Shown: positions 17,445 through 26,887, counted from the first letter of the stretch. The stretch: 64,000 bases of DNA from Rhodovarius crocodyli (GCF_004005855.1 NZ_SACL01000001.1:806001-870000); one strand, 5' to 3'. Numbers and translations are program-made. The notes: generated from the letters alone by a model not told the origin.

Positions 17445-18767
17445 ATGATCACCGCCGAACAGAATGACCGCCTGACGCGGGTGGGCCCCGGCACGCCGGG
17501 GGGCGCCGTGCTGCGCCACTATTGGCAGCCCATCGCCCTGGCCGATGAGGTGGCGGGCGAGCGCCCCATCCGCCCCGTGCGCGCCCTGGGCCAGAACTTC
17601 GTGCTGTTCCGCGATGAGGCCGGCAACCTCGGCCTGCTGGACCGGGACTGCCCGCACCGCAATGCGGACCTCGCCTTCGGCCGGCTGGAGGATGGCGGGC
17701 TGCGCTGCCCCTTCCATGGCTGGCTGTTCGACACCAAGGGCACCTGCCTGGACACCCCGGCCGAGCCCGAGGGCAGCACCCTGTGCCAGCGCATCCGCCA
17801 GAAGAGCTATCCGGTGGTGGAGCGTTCCGGCGTCATCTTCGCCTGGCTGGGTGACATGGAGCCCGCGCCCTTCCCCGCCTTCGACTGCTTCGCCGCGCCC
17901 GACACCCACACCTTCGCCTTCAAGGGGCTGATCGAGTGCAACTGGCTGCAGGCGCTGGAGGTCGGCATCGACCCCGCCCATGCCAGCTTCCTGCACCGCT
18001 TCTTCGAGGATGGCGACGAGGCCGAGGCCTATGGCAAGCAGTTCCGCGCGACCTCCGACGGGTCCGACCTGCCGATGACCTATGTGCTGCGGGAGTTCCC
18101 GCGCCCGCGCATCGAGGTGGAGAACACCGACCACGGCCTGCGCGTCTATGCCCTGCGCGAGATCAACGAGAAGACCACCCATGTGCGGGTAACCAACAGC
18201 TTCTTCCCCACCGCCTTCGTCATCCCGATGAGCGCGGAAATGACCATCACCCAGTGGCACATGCCGGTGGATGACGAGAACTGCTATTGGGTCGCGATCT
18301 TCACCAGCTTCGCGGGCCCCGTGGACCGCGCCCAGATGCGGGCGCAGCGCCTCGACAGCTACTCCCTGCCTGACTACCTGCCGAAGAAGAACGCCACCAA
18401 CGACTACGGCTTCGACCCGCATGAGCAGGCGCACAGCACCTACACGGGCATGGGTGAGGACATCAACGTCCACGACCAGTGGGCGGTGGAAAGCCAGGGC
18501 CGCATCCAGGACCGCACGCGCGAACACCTGGCCAGCACCGACAAGGCGATCGCCGCCAACCGCCGCCTGCTGCTGCGCGCCATGGCCGCGATCGAGGAAG
18601 GCCGCCGCCCGCCGCTGATGCAGGGCGAGGCGACCGGGGCGCTGACCGGCCCCTCCACCATCGACTGCATGGCCCCGGCCGAGACATGGGAAGCGCATTG
18701 GAAGCAGGCGGTGGCCCGCCGGCGCGGTGCCGCCCCCTGGGCGCCGCCCGCCCTGGCCGCGGAGTGA
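17445..18767 (+). CDS. Rieske [2Fe-2S] aromatic/heterocyclic ring oxygenase, large subunit
   Basis: A 440-residue single-component oxygenase of the phthalate 4,5-dioxygenase / VanA / carbazole-type group. The Rieske ligands are Cys69, His71, Cys88 and His91 (CPHRN...CPFHGW). The mononuclear iron site is GIDPAHASFLH (Asp176, His179, His184). It would hydroxylate or demethylate a substrate using electrons from a reductase, but no reductase gene is in the window. The start ATG has GGGAGAAG at good spacing. It is first in a co-directional series with a GS-like ligase 7 bp downstream and is divergent from the IclR gene. Confidence 0.88.
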   Translation: MITAEQNDRLTRVGPGTPGGAVLRHYWQPIALADEVAGERPIRPVRALGQNFVLFRDEAGNLGLLDRDCPHRNADLAFGRLEDGGLRCPFHGWLFDTKGTCLDTPAEPEGSTLCQRIRQKSYPVVERSGVIFAWLGDMEPAPFPAFDCFAAPDTHTFAFKGLIECNWLQALEVGIDPAHASFLHRFFEDGDEAEAYGKQFRATSDGSDLPMTYVLREFPRPRIEVENTDHGLRVYALREINEKTTHVRVTNSFFPTAFVIPMSAEMTITQWHMPVDDENCYWVAIFTSFAGPVDRAQMRAQRLDSYSLPDYLPKKNATNDYGFDPHEQAHSTYTGMGEDINVHDQWAVESQGRIQDRTREHLASTDKAIAANRRLLLRAMAAIEEGRRPPLMQGEATGALTGPSTIDCMAPAETWEAHWKQAVARRRGAAPWAPPALAAE

Positions 18768-18774
18768 CCGGCGC

Positions 18775-20196
18775 GTGAGCTTCGTCGCACGGCATTCCCT
18801 CTCGGATTCCGCCCAGCGGGCGGAGGTATTGCGGGAAATGGAGGCGCGCGGCGTGGAGATGCTGCGCCTGGCCTTCCCGGACCAGCACGGCATCCTCCGC
18901 GGCAAGACGCTGGTCGCCGCAGAGGCGCGCGGCGCCATGGAAAACGGCGTGGCCATGACCACCACGCTGCTGCTGAAGGACACCTCGCACCGCACGGTGT
19001 TTCCGGTCTGGACGCCGGGCGGCGGGCTTGGCGATACCTCGATGCAGGGTGCCGCCGACCTGGTGCTGATCCCTGATCCCGGCACGTTCAAGGTGCTGCC
19101 CTGGGCGCCGCACACGGGCTGGATGCTGTGCGATGCCTATATGCCCGACGGGCGTGTGGCGCCCTTCGCCACCCGCGCGCTGTTGCAGCAGGAGCTGGCC
19201 CGCGCGGAAGCCCGCGGGTTTGAGCTCATCACCGGGCTTGAGGTGGAGTTCCACCTGTTCAAGCTGCTGGACCCCAAGCTGTCGCCGGCCGATGCCGGCC
19301 AGCCCGGCACCCCGCCCGAGGTCGCGCTGCTGACCCAGGGCTACAATTACCTGACCGAGCTGCGCTACGACCAGCTCGACCCCGCCGTGGAGATCATCCG
19401 CCGCGAGGTCCAGGCGCTGGGCCTGCCGCTGCGCTCCATCGAGGTGGAGTTCGGCCCCAGCCAGGTGGAGTTCACCTTCTCTGCCCTGCCGGGCATGGGC
19501 TCCGCCGATTTGATGGTGCTGTTCCGCTCCGCCGTGAAGCAGGTGGCGCGCCGGCACGGCTACCACGCCACCTTCATGTGCCGCCCGCGCATCCCGCAGG
19601 TAATGTCCAGCGGCTGGCATCTGCACCAGTCCATCAAGCGCATCACCACCGGCCGCAACGCCTTCATGGGTGAGGGCGAGATGCTCTCGCCCGAGGCACG
19701 CCACTACATGGGCGGGCTGCTGGCCCATGCGCGCGCGGCGGCGGCCTTCGCCACGCCCACGCTGAACGGCTATCGCCGCTATCGCGCGAACTCCCTGGCG
19801 CCCGACCGCGCGCTGTGGGGCATCGACAACCGGGGCGTGATGCTGCGCGCCCTGGGCGGGCTGGGCGACCCCGCGACCCGTATCGAGAACCGCGTGGGTG
19901 AGCCGGCGGCGAACCCGTATCTGTACATCGCCAGCCAGCTCGCCTTCGGCATGGCCGGCATCGCGGAGCAGCTGGACCCCGGGCCCAGCGCCGACCGCCC
20001 CTATGAGGCCGAGGCCCCCCTGCTGCCGCGCAGCCTGGCCGAGGCGCTGGACGCGCTGGATGCCGACCGGCTGATCCGCGACAGCTTCGGCGATGGCTTC
20101 ATCGACTACTACCTGCGGCTGAAGCGGGCCGAGATCGCGCGTTTCGAGGCCGAGGTCTCGGAATGGGAACACCGGGAATATTTCGAGCTGTTTTAG
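18775..20196 (+). CDS. Glutamine synthetase-like ligase (GlnA family, amine gamma-glutamylation type)
   Basis: A 473-residue GS-fold protein starting at GTG, 7 bp after the oxygenase stop. GS elements are PDQHGILRGKTL (N-terminal beta-grasp), GLEVEFHLF and FGPSQVEFTF (metal/substrate strands), SSGWHLHQS (GS catalytic-loop region) and NGYRRYRANSLAPDRALWG plus DNRGVMLR (ATP and metal part). It groups better with GS-like enzymes that glutamylate amines (PuuA, IpuC, AtdA1) than with nitrogen-assimilating GlnA; this is a judgement from motif divergence and context. Next to an oxygenase and an amine oxidase it could activate an amine substrate by gamma-glutamylation. Confidence 0.8.
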   Translation: MSFVARHSLSDSAQRAEVLREMEARGVEMLRLAFPDQHGILRGKTLVAAEARGAMENGVAMTTTLLLKDTSHRTVFPVWTPGGGLGDTSMQGAADLVLIPDPGTFKVLPWAPHTGWMLCDAYMPDGRVAPFATRALLQQELARAEARGFELITGLEVEFHLFKLLDPKLSPADAGQPGTPPEVALLTQGYNYLTELRYDQLDPAVEIIRREVQALGLPLRSIEVEFGPSQVEFTFSALPGMGSADLMVLFRSAVKQVARRHGYHATFMCRPRIPQVMSSGWHLHQSIKRITTGRNAFMGEGEMLSPEARHYMGGLLAHARAAAAFATPTLNGYRRYRANSLAPDRALWGIDNRGVMLRALGGLGDPATRIENRVGEPAANPYLYIASQLAFGMAGIAEQLDPGPSADRPYEAEAPLLPRSLAEALDALDADRLIRDSFGDGFIDYYLRLKRAEIARFEAEVSEWEHREYFELF

Positions 20197-20206
20197 GGAG
20201 GTCACG

Positions 20207-20983
20207 ATGGCCTTCCTGGGGCTGGACGCACTCGGAAAGTTCTACCCGCAGCCGGGCGGGGCCGCGCCCGCGCGGATCATGCAGGGCATCTCGCTGGAGG
20301 TGCCCGAGGGCGAGTTCCTGGCCGTGCTGGGCCCTTCGGGCTGCGGCAAGTCCACGTTGCTGCAGATGGTCGCGGGGCTTGCCACGCCCAGCGAGGGCGA
20401 GGCCCGCATCAACGGCCGCGCCGTGGCCGGCCCGCCGCCAGAGGCGGTCTATCTGTTCCAGCAATACAACCGCTCCCTGCTGCCGTGGCGGAACTGCCGG
20501 GACAATGTGGCCTTCGCGACCGAGCATCGCCTCGGCCGCAAACCGGCGCGCGCGGCGGCGGACGAACATTTGGCCTCGGTAGGGCTGGCGGGGTTCGGGG
20601 ACCATTACCCCTGGCAGCTCTCGGGCGGCATGCAGCAGCGCGTGGCCATCGCCCGGGCGCTGGCGGCCGAACCCGCCCTGCTGCTGATGGACGAGCCCTT
20701 CAGCGCGGTGGACGCGCTGACGCGCATCCAGCTGCAATCGCTGATCCTGGATATCTGGGCGCGCCGCAGGCTGACCGTGATGCTGGTGACGCATGACGTG
20801 GAGGAGGCGATCTTCCTAGCCGACCGCATCGCCGTGCTGACGCCCCGCCCCAGCACGATCGGCGAGGTGATCGAGGTGGGCCTGCCCCGCCCGCGCGATG
20901 CGATTGCCACGCGGGAGGCGCCGCGCTTCCTGGAGCTGCGGCACCATCTGCTGAACCGGCTGCTGGCGCGCGATGCGGCATAG
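20207..20983 (+). CDS. ABC transporter ATP-binding protein (SsuB/TauB type)
   Basis: A 258-residue ABC ATPase. Walker A is GPSGCGKST (residues 42-50), the signature is LSGGMQQRV, and Walker B is LLLMDEPFSAVDALT. The family imports sulfonates, nitrate, taurine, or pyrimidine and related compounds. It starts 10 bp after the GS-like gene with a good GGGAGGTC leader and overlaps the first permease by 11 bp. Confidence 0.9.
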   Translation: MAFLGLDALGKFYPQPGGAAPARIMQGISLEVPEGEFLAVLGPSGCGKSTLLQMVAGLATPSEGEARINGRAVAGPPPEAVYLFQQYNRSLLPWRNCRDNVAFATEHRLGRKPARAAADEHLASVGLAGFGDHYPWQLSGGMQQRVAIARALAAEPALLLMDEPFSAVDALTRIQLQSLILDIWARRRLTVMLVTHDVEEAIFLADRIAVLTPRPSTIGEVIEVGLPRPRDAIATREAPRFLELRHHLLNRLLARDAA

Positions 20984-21716
20984 CCCGGGCATCCTCGTGC
21001 TGGTGCTGGTCATCGGCTTTCTGGAATTCGCCGTGGATGCCGGCATGATCCGCCGCGCCCTGCTGCCGCCGCCCAGCGCCACCGCCGAGGTGCTGTGGGA
21101 GTTGCTCTCCACCGGCGAGTTCCTGCCGCCGCTGCTCTCCACGCTGAAGCTGGTTTTCGCGGGGTTCTTCCTGGGCAGCGCCATCGGGGTCGCGCTCGGC
21201 ACCGCCATGGGCATCTCGCCCGCGATGTTCCGCCTGTTCGAGCCGCTGGTGGAGCTGATCCGCCCCATCCCGAAATCCGCGCTGGTACCGCCGCTGATGC
21301 TGTTCCTGGGCATCGACGACGCGATGAAGATCACCTCCGTCACGCTGGTCGTCACCTTCCCCGTGCTGCTGAACACGCTGCAGGGCGTGCGCGGCGTGGA
21401 CCGCGTGATGCTGGATGCGGCGCGCACCCATGGCTGGGGCCTGGGCCACACGCTGCGCCACATGATCCTGCCCGCCGCCCTGCCCTTCATCCTGGCCGGC
21501 ATGCGGGTGTCGCTGGGCCTGGCCATGGTGCTGGCGGTGTTGAGCGAGATGCTGGCCGGCCAGGGCGGCCTCGGCTTCCTGATCCTGGACATGCAGCGCA
21601 GCTTCCAGCTGCGCCAGATGTACGCCTGGCTGGTCATCCTGGCCGTGCTGGGCCTGCTGCTGAATTCGATCTTCCTGCTGGCGGAACGGCGTGCGCTGTT
21701 CTGGCAGCGCCGCTGA
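20973..21716 (+). CDS. ABC transporter permease 1 (SsuC/TauC type)
   Basis: A 247-residue inner-membrane permease with about six hydrophobic segments. LPPLLSTLKLVFAGFFLGSAIGVALGT and the loop VMLDAARTHGWGLGHTLRHMILPAALP are typical of SsuC/TauC. Its start lies inside the ATPase gene end. A second permease of the same family follows after the binding protein, so the pore may be a heterodimer. Confidence 0.88.
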   Translation: MRHSPGILVLVLVIGFLEFAVDAGMIRRALLPPPSATAEVLWELLSTGEFLPPLLSTLKLVFAGFFLGSAIGVALGTAMGISPAMFRLFEPLVELIRPIPKSALVPPLMLFLGIDDAMKITSVTLVVTFPVLLNTLQGVRGVDRVMLDAARTHGWGLGHTLRHMILPAALPFILAGMRVSLGLAMVLAVLSEMLAGQGGLGFLILDMQRSFQLRQMYAWLVILAVLGLLLNSIFLLAERRALFWQRR

Positions 21717-21736
21717 CCATGACGGAGACCCAAGTG

Positions 21737-22696
21737 ATGACGCAAGCCACCCGCCGCGCCGCCCTGATGGGCCTGGGCGCTTCCACCTTGGCCACCCCGG
21801 CGCTCAACGCCCAGGCTCTTACAAAAATGCGCGTCAGCGTCATCCCGGTGCTGGATGTGGCGCCGCTGCATGCGGCCATCGCGCAGGGGTATTTCGCGGC
21901 GGAGGGGATCGAGATCGACACCTCCACCACCGCTGGCGGCGCCACCGGCCTGCCGGGGCTGATCGCGGGGCAGTTCCGCGCCGTGTTCTCCAACGGCGTG
22001 TCCACCATGCTGGGCGTGCGAGAGGGGCAGGAGTTCAAGTTCATCTCCGGTGCCTCCCGCGCGACCCAGGGCCCGCCCGACATCCTGGCCGTGCTGGTGC
22101 GCAAGGACAGCGGCATCCGTTCCGGCAAGGATCTGGAGGGCAAGCGCATCGCCAGCAACACACGCAACAACATCGTCTGGCTGCGCGGCATGGCCTGGGT
22201 GGAAAAGACCGGCGGCGACTGGCGGAAGGTGAACACGGTCGAGATCCCCTTCCCGCAGATGGCCGACGCGCTGATCGGCGGGCGGGTGGATGCCGTGATC
22301 TCCTCCGAACCCTTCGTGGCCGCGGCGCTGGAGACCGGGCAGATCGAGCGCATCGGCTGGCCGATGAGCGAGACTCAGCCCGGCTGCACCAACGCGCATT
22401 ACGTGGGCATGGGCCCGGACCTGGCCCGCAACGGCGAGATCTTCGACCGCTGGGCCCGCGCGCTGCACAAGGGCGTGGACTGGGTGAATGAGCGCCTGGG
22501 CCAGCCCGCGCTGCTCGAACTCATCTCCAACTTCTCCCGCGTGCCGATGGAGCGCATGCGCAACGTGGCCCTGCCCGCCTATGCCAAGAACGTGACGGCC
22601 GCCGAGATCGACGAGCTGGTGGGCACCATGCAGCGCTATGGCCTGACGGGCCGCTACCCGGCCAGCGTCAGCCTGATCCACAAGACGGCGCAATGA
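21737..22696 (+). CDS. ABC transporter substrate-binding protein (NMT1/SsuA-like)
   Basis: A 319-residue exported protein with leader TRRAALMGLGASTLATPALNAQA (includes an RR pair). The mature part starts MRVSVIPVLDVAPLHAAIAQGYFAAEGIEI, the usual entry strand of NMT1/THI5-like and SsuA proteins. It captures the substrate for the two permeases. The start at 21737 is preceded by GGAGACC; an in-frame ATG at 21719 is possible. It overlaps the second permease start (ATGA). Confidence 0.88.
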   Translation: MTQATRRAALMGLGASTLATPALNAQALTKMRVSVIPVLDVAPLHAAIAQGYFAAEGIEIDTSTTAGGATGLPGLIAGQFRAVFSNGVSTMLGVREGQEFKFISGASRATQGPPDILAVLVRKDSGIRSGKDLEGKRIASNTRNNIVWLRGMAWVEKTGGDWRKVNTVEIPFPQMADALIGGRVDAVISSEPFVAAALETGQIERIGWPMSETQPGCTNAHYVGMGPDLARNGEIFDRWARALHKGVDWVNERLGQPALLELISNFSRVPMERMRNVALPAYAKNVTAAEIDELVGTMQRYGLTGRYPASVSLIHKTAQ

Positions 22697-23457
22697 GGCC
22701 AAGCTCCGGCCTCTGGCTGGTGCTCGCGCTGATGGCGCTGTGGGAGGTGTCGGCCCGGCTGCATTGGGTCGATAGCCCGAATTGGCCGCCCCTCAGCACC
22801 GTGGTCGTCGCCTTGTTCCACGACATCGCCTCCGGCGAGCTGCCGCCGCTGATCGGCGGCACGCTGTGGCGCATGGGGGCGGGGCTGGCGGCGGGCAGCA
22901 TCGCGGGGGTGGTGGTGGGGCTCGCCTTTTGCCTGGCGCCCGTCACGCGGCTTCTGCTGGGCCCGGCGGTGGAGCTGCTGCGGCCCATCCCGGTGCCGGC
23001 CATCATCCCGCCGCTGGTGCTGTTCCTGGGGCTGGACGACCCGATGAAGATCACGGTCGTGGCCCTCACGGCCTTCTTCCCGGTGCTGACCAACACCATG
23101 CAGGGTGTGGCCGCCGTGGAGGCCGAGGCGGTGCAGATGGGCCGCACCTTCGGCGTGGGCCCGTTGCGCCGCGCGGCCTTCATCGTGCTGCCCGCCACCG
23201 CCCCCTATGCGCTGGCCGGCGTGCGCGTCGCCCTCGGCCTGTCCCTGGTGGTGGCCGTGGTGGCGGAGATGATCGCGGGCGAGGCCGGCATCGGCCACTA
23301 TCTCGTGATGATGCAGTTCGCCGGGCGGGCGCCCGAAATGTACGCCACCATCATCCTGCTCGCGGTGCTGGGCTATGCGCTCAACCGGGGGTTCGTCGCG
23401 ATGGAACGCCGGGCCATCCATTGGTGGTTCGCGCTCGGCAGGCAGGCCGATGGTTGA
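22693..23457 (+). CDS. ABC transporter permease 2 (SsuC/TauC type)
   Basis: A 254-residue inner-membrane permease of the same family as permease 1. Matching segments are RPIPVPAIIPPLVLFLGLDDPMKITVVAL against RPIPKSALVPPLMLFLGIDDAMKITSVTL in permease 1. The ATPase-contact loop is VQMGRTFGVGPLRRAAFIVLPA. It starts within the stop of the binding-protein gene and overlaps the MFS gene by 8 bp. The duplicate probably arose by tandem duplication. Confidence 0.88.
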   Translation: MRPSSGLWLVLALMALWEVSARLHWVDSPNWPPLSTVVVALFHDIASGELPPLIGGTLWRMGAGLAAGSIAGVVVGLAFCLAPVTRLLLGPAVELLRPIPVPAIIPPLVLFLGLDDPMKITVVALTAFFPVLTNTMQGVAAVEAEAVQMGRTFGVGPLRRAAFIVLPATAPYALAGVRVALGLSLVVAVVAEMIAGEAGIGHYLVMMQFAGRAPEMYATIILLAVLGYALNRGFVAMERRAIHWWFALGRQADG

Positions 23458-24625
23458 GCGCACCGACTGGCGGGAAATCACGGCGCTGGTGGGTGCCGGC
23501 GTGATCGGCGCGCTGCAGACCGGCAAGGTGCCGCCCGCGCTGCTGGTGGTGGCGCAGGAATTCGGCTTCGGCCTGCCGGGGGCGGCGATGCTGCTGTCCT
23601 TCTTCGCGCTGCTGACCGGGCTGATGGGCTGCGTGGCGGGCAGCCTGGCCGCGCGGCTGGGCACGCGCCGCGCGCTGGTGGGCGGGCTGGTGCTGACAGG
23701 GCTGGCGGGCCTCGGGCTGGCCGCGGCACCCGGGGTGCCCCTGCTCTATGCCGCGCGGCTGGTCGAGGGGCTGGGATTTCTCGCCGTCGTCGTCTCCGCG
23801 CCCACGCTGGTGGCGCAGCGCGCGGCCCCGCGCGACCGGGCGCTGGCGCTCGCCATCTGGGCGGCCTTCATGCCGGCGGGCATCGCGATGGGCATGCTGG
23901 GCGCGCCGCTGATCGAGGCCTGGGGCTGGCGCGGCGCCTGGGTGCTGGCCAGCCTGCTGGCGCTGGGCTGGGCGGTGGTCGCCATGGTGTTCGTGCCGCG
24001 ACTGGTGGGCGGGCCGCAGCGGGGGCTGGGCTCGCCGCTGGCCGCGCTGCGCGCGCTGGTGGCGGCGCGGCGGCCGCTGCTCGTGGCCGGCTGCTTCGCC
24101 AGCTATGTCGCCATCTATTTCGGCATCGCGGCCTTCCTGCCCGCCTTCGTCATCGAGCGTTTCGGCGCCAGTCTCGCCTTGGCGGGCGCCATCGGCGCGG
24201 TGGCGGCGGTGGCCAATGTCATCGGCAACCTGCTGGCCGGCGAGGCCCTGCGGCGCGGCTTGAACCCCGGGCGCCTGGTGCTGGTCACAGGGGCGGCCAT
24301 GTCGGTGCTGACGGCGGCCGGCTACGCGGCCTCGCCGGGGCTGGTGCCGGCGCTGGTGCTGTCCATGGCGGCGTCGCTGGTGGGCGGCGCGGTTCCGGCC
24401 TGCCTGTTCGCCACCGTGCCGCTGGTGGTGCCCGATCCGGCGCTGACGGGGCCCGCCATGGGCCTCGTGATCCAGTGCAACAATCTGGGCCAGGTGCTGA
24501 CGCCGCCCGTCATCGCGGCGGCGGTGGGCTTCGGCTGGGGGTGGTCGGCGGTGCCGCTGCTGCTGGCGGGCGTCACCTTGAGTTTCTGCGCGTGGCCGCT
24601 CTCGCGGGTAGGGGTAAGGGCATGA
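23450..24625 (+). CDS. Major facilitator superfamily transporter
   Basis: A 391-residue protein rich in hydrophobic segments, consistent with 12 membrane helices. The loop 2-3 signature is seen as GSLAARLGTRRALVGG and a second, related loop as EALRRGLNPGRLVLVTG. It resembles CynX/NimT-like or drug/organic-acid MFS members. It overlaps permease 2 upstream and the amine oxidase downstream (ATGA), so it belongs to the operon. It could import or export a substrate or pathway product. Confidence 0.85.
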   Translation: MVERTDWREITALVGAGVIGALQTGKVPPALLVVAQEFGFGLPGAAMLLSFFALLTGLMGCVAGSLAARLGTRRALVGGLVLTGLAGLGLAAAPGVPLLYAARLVEGLGFLAVVVSAPTLVAQRAAPRDRALALAIWAAFMPAGIAMGMLGAPLIEAWGWRGAWVLASLLALGWAVVAMVFVPRLVGGPQRGLGSPLAALRALVAARRPLLVAGCFASYVAIYFGIAAFLPAFVIERFGASLALAGAIGAVAAVANVIGNLLAGEALRRGLNPGRLVLVTGAAMSVLTAAGYAASPGLVPALVLSMAASLVGGAVPACLFATVPLVVPDPALTGPAMGLVIQCNNLGQVLTPPVIAAAVGFGWGWSAVPLLLAGVTLSFCAWPLSRVGVRA

Positions 24626-25869
24626 AGATCGCCGTCATCGGCAATGGCATCATGGGTGCGTGCGCCGCCGCCTGGCTGCAGCGTGAGGGCCACCACGTCA
24701 CCTTCATCGACCCGCTGGGCCCGGCCGAGGCCACCAGCTTCGGCAATGCGGGTTCCCTCTCGCCCAGCGCCTGCCTGCCGGTGGGCATGCCGGGCATGTG
24801 GAAGAAGGTGCCGTCCTGGCTGCTGGACCCGCTGGGGCCGCTGGCGGTGCGCTGGTGGTATGCGCCGGTCGTCGCACCCTGGCTGGTGCGCTTCCTGCGT
24901 GCCTCGGACCGAGAGGAGGTGGTGCGGATCGCCACCGCCATGCGCGGCCTGCTGGAGCCGATCTTCGAATGCTATGAGCCCCTGCTGCAACGCGCGGGTG
25001 CGATGGGGCTGATGCGGCGCAGCGGCTGCCTCTATGTCTATTCCGGGCAGGAAGCCGCGCGGCAATGGGCCTGGGGAATGAAGCTGCGGCGCGACCTGGG
25101 CGTGGTCATGCGCGACGTGGATGAGGAAGAACTCGTCAGCCTGGAGCCCGACCTGAAGGGGCGCTTCCGCTTCGGCATCCTGGCGCCCGAGAACGGCTCC
25201 ACCCTGGACCCCGCCGCCTTCACCAAAGCCATCTTCGCGCAATGCGTGAAGGACGGCGCGGCGGTGGTGCGCCGGCGCGTCACGGGCTTCGACATGGCAT
25301 CCGGCACCGTGCGTGCCGTGCAACTGGATGACGGCACGCGGCACGAGACGGACGGCGTGGTGCTGGCGGGCGGCGCGTGGTCCGCGAAGCTGGCCAACCA
25401 GCTGGGACCGTCGATCCCGCTGGAGACCCAGCGCGGCTATCACGTCACGGTCCAGAGCAACAACCTGGCCCTGACCCACACGGTGATGGCGGTCGAGCAC
25501 AACATGATGGTGAACCCCATGCAGATGGGGCTGCGCCTGGCGGGCACGGTGGAATTCGCGGGGCTGAAGGCGGCACCCGACTGGCGGCGCTCCGCCAGCC
25601 TGCTGGCGAAGGGCCAGGAGATGTTCCCCCACCTGGACACCAGCCGCACCACCCAATGGATGGGCCACCGCCCCTGCCTGCCGGACAGCCTGCCCGTGAT
25701 CGGCCGGGCGCCGCGCGCGGAGAATGTGTGGTTCGCCTTCGGCCACGGCCATGTGGGCATGTGCGGCGCCGCCAGCACGGGGCGCGAGGTCGCGAACCTC
25801 GTCGCCGGGCGCGCGCCGCAGGTCGACATCACCCCCTTCAGCCCGACGCGCTTCCGCCGGGCCGCATGA
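24622..25869 (+). CDS. FAD-dependent amine/amino-acid oxidase (DadA-like)
   Basis: A 415-residue DAO-fold flavoprotein. The N-terminus is KIAVIGNGIMGACAAAWLQREGHHVTFID (FAD dinucleotide site GNGIMG at residues 7-12, with the acidic end of beta-2). Near the C-terminus GHGHVGMCGAASTGREVANL is the second FAD contact. DadA-type enzymes oxidise D-amino acids or related secondary amines and pass electrons to the respiratory chain. Coupled to the MFS gene by ATGA. Within this cluster it may act on an amine released from the imported substrate. Confidence 0.87.
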   Translation: MKIAVIGNGIMGACAAAWLQREGHHVTFIDPLGPAEATSFGNAGSLSPSACLPVGMPGMWKKVPSWLLDPLGPLAVRWWYAPVVAPWLVRFLRASDREEVVRIATAMRGLLEPIFECYEPLLQRAGAMGLMRRSGCLYVYSGQEAARQWAWGMKLRRDLGVVMRDVDEEELVSLEPDLKGRFRFGILAPENGSTLDPAAFTKAIFAQCVKDGAAVVRRRVTGFDMASGTVRAVQLDDGTRHETDGVVLAGGAWSAKLANQLGPSIPLETQRGYHVTVQSNNLALTHTVMAVEHNMMVNPMQMGLRLAGTVEFAGLKAAPDWRRSASLLAKGQEMFPHLDTSRTTQWMGHRPCLPDSLPVIGRAPRAENVWFAFGHGHVGMCGAASTGREVANLVAGRAPQVDITPFSPTRFRRAA

Positions 25870-25918
25870 ACAAGAAAAGCCAGCCAATGACGGTGTCACG
25901 CACACAGGAGTAGCTCGC

Positions 25919-26887
25919 ATGATGTCTCTGAAGTTCGGGCGCCGCGCCCTGGGCCTGTCTGTCCTGGCCACGCCGGCCTTGGCGCAATCCTGGCCTGAAA
26001 AGCCCATCCGGCTGGTGGTGCCCTTCCCGCCCGGCGGCAGCACCGATGTGCTGGCGCGCCGCATCGGCGAGAAGCTGAGCACGGCGCTGGGCCAGACCGT
26101 GCTGGTGGAGAACCGGCCCGGTGCCGGCGGCACCACCGGGGCCGACATGGTCGCGAAATCGCCCGCCGACGGCTACACGCTGCTGATGGGGGTCACGGGC
26201 AGCAACGCCATCGCCGTCAGCCTGTTCCGCGCCCTGCCCTATCACCCGGTGCGGGATTTCGCGCCGGTCACGCGCGTCATCTCGGCGCCGCTGGTGCTGG
26301 TGGCGCATCCCTCGATGAACGTCACGGATGTCGCGGGCTATGTGGCGGCCGCCAAGGCGCAGCCCAATGGCGTGACCTACGGCACGCCGGGCAATGGTAC
26401 CTCCATGCACCTGACGGGCGTGATGTTCGCCAACGCCACCGGCACGCAGCTGACCCATGTGCCCTATCGCGGCACCGCGCAGATGACGACGGACCTGATC
26501 GCGGCGCGGCTGCTGTCCTCCTTCGCGGACATGCTGGTGACGATGCCGCTGATTCGCGACGGTCAGCTGCGGGCGCTGGCCGTGACCTCGCCGGAACGCC
26601 ACCACATGCTGCCCGACGTGCCGACCATGCAGGAGGCAGGGCTGGCGGGCTTCACCGCGACTTCCTGGCAGGGGGTGTTCGCGCCGGCGGGCACGCCGGC
26701 GCCGGTGGTGGCGAAGCTGCACACGGAGATCGCGAAGATCATGACCCTGCCGGAGGTGAAGGACAGCTTCGCGTCGCAGGGCTTCATCGTGGAGGCCGTG
26801 GGGCCTGCCGAGTTCACGCCCTTCGTGGCGGCGGAGACGGCGAAATGGGCCGAGGTGGTGCGCGCCGGCAACGTCACGATGGACTGA
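25919..26887 (+). CDS. Tripartite tricarboxylate transporter-type binding protein (Bug/TctC)
   Basis: A 322-residue exported protein. The leader is MMSLKFGRRALGLSVLATPALAQ; then comes WPEKPIRLVVPFPPGGSTDVLAR, the diagnostic Bug motif. Bug proteins bind carboxylates, aromatic acids or amides, and many have no linked TctA/TctB, as here. A CAGGAG lies 8-9 bp upstream. Two adjacent ATG codons (25919 and 25922) are both possible. It ends 14 bp inside the convergent M24 gene. A second Bug gene lies 1.3 kb downstream. Confidence 0.92.
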   Translation: MMSLKFGRRALGLSVLATPALAQSWPEKPIRLVVPFPPGGSTDVLARRIGEKLSTALGQTVLVENRPGAGGTTGADMVAKSPADGYTLLMGVTGSNAIAVSLFRALPYHPVRDFAPVTRVISAPLVLVAHPSMNVTDVAGYVAAAKAQPNGVTYGTPGNGTSMHLTGVMFANATGTQLTHVPYRGTAQMTTDLIAARLLSSFADMLVTMPLIRDGQLRALAVTSPERHHMLPDVPTMQEAGLAGFTATSWQGVFAPAGTPAPVVAKLHTEIAKIMTLPEVKDSFASQGFIVEAVGPAEFTPFVAAETAKWAEVVRAGNVTMD

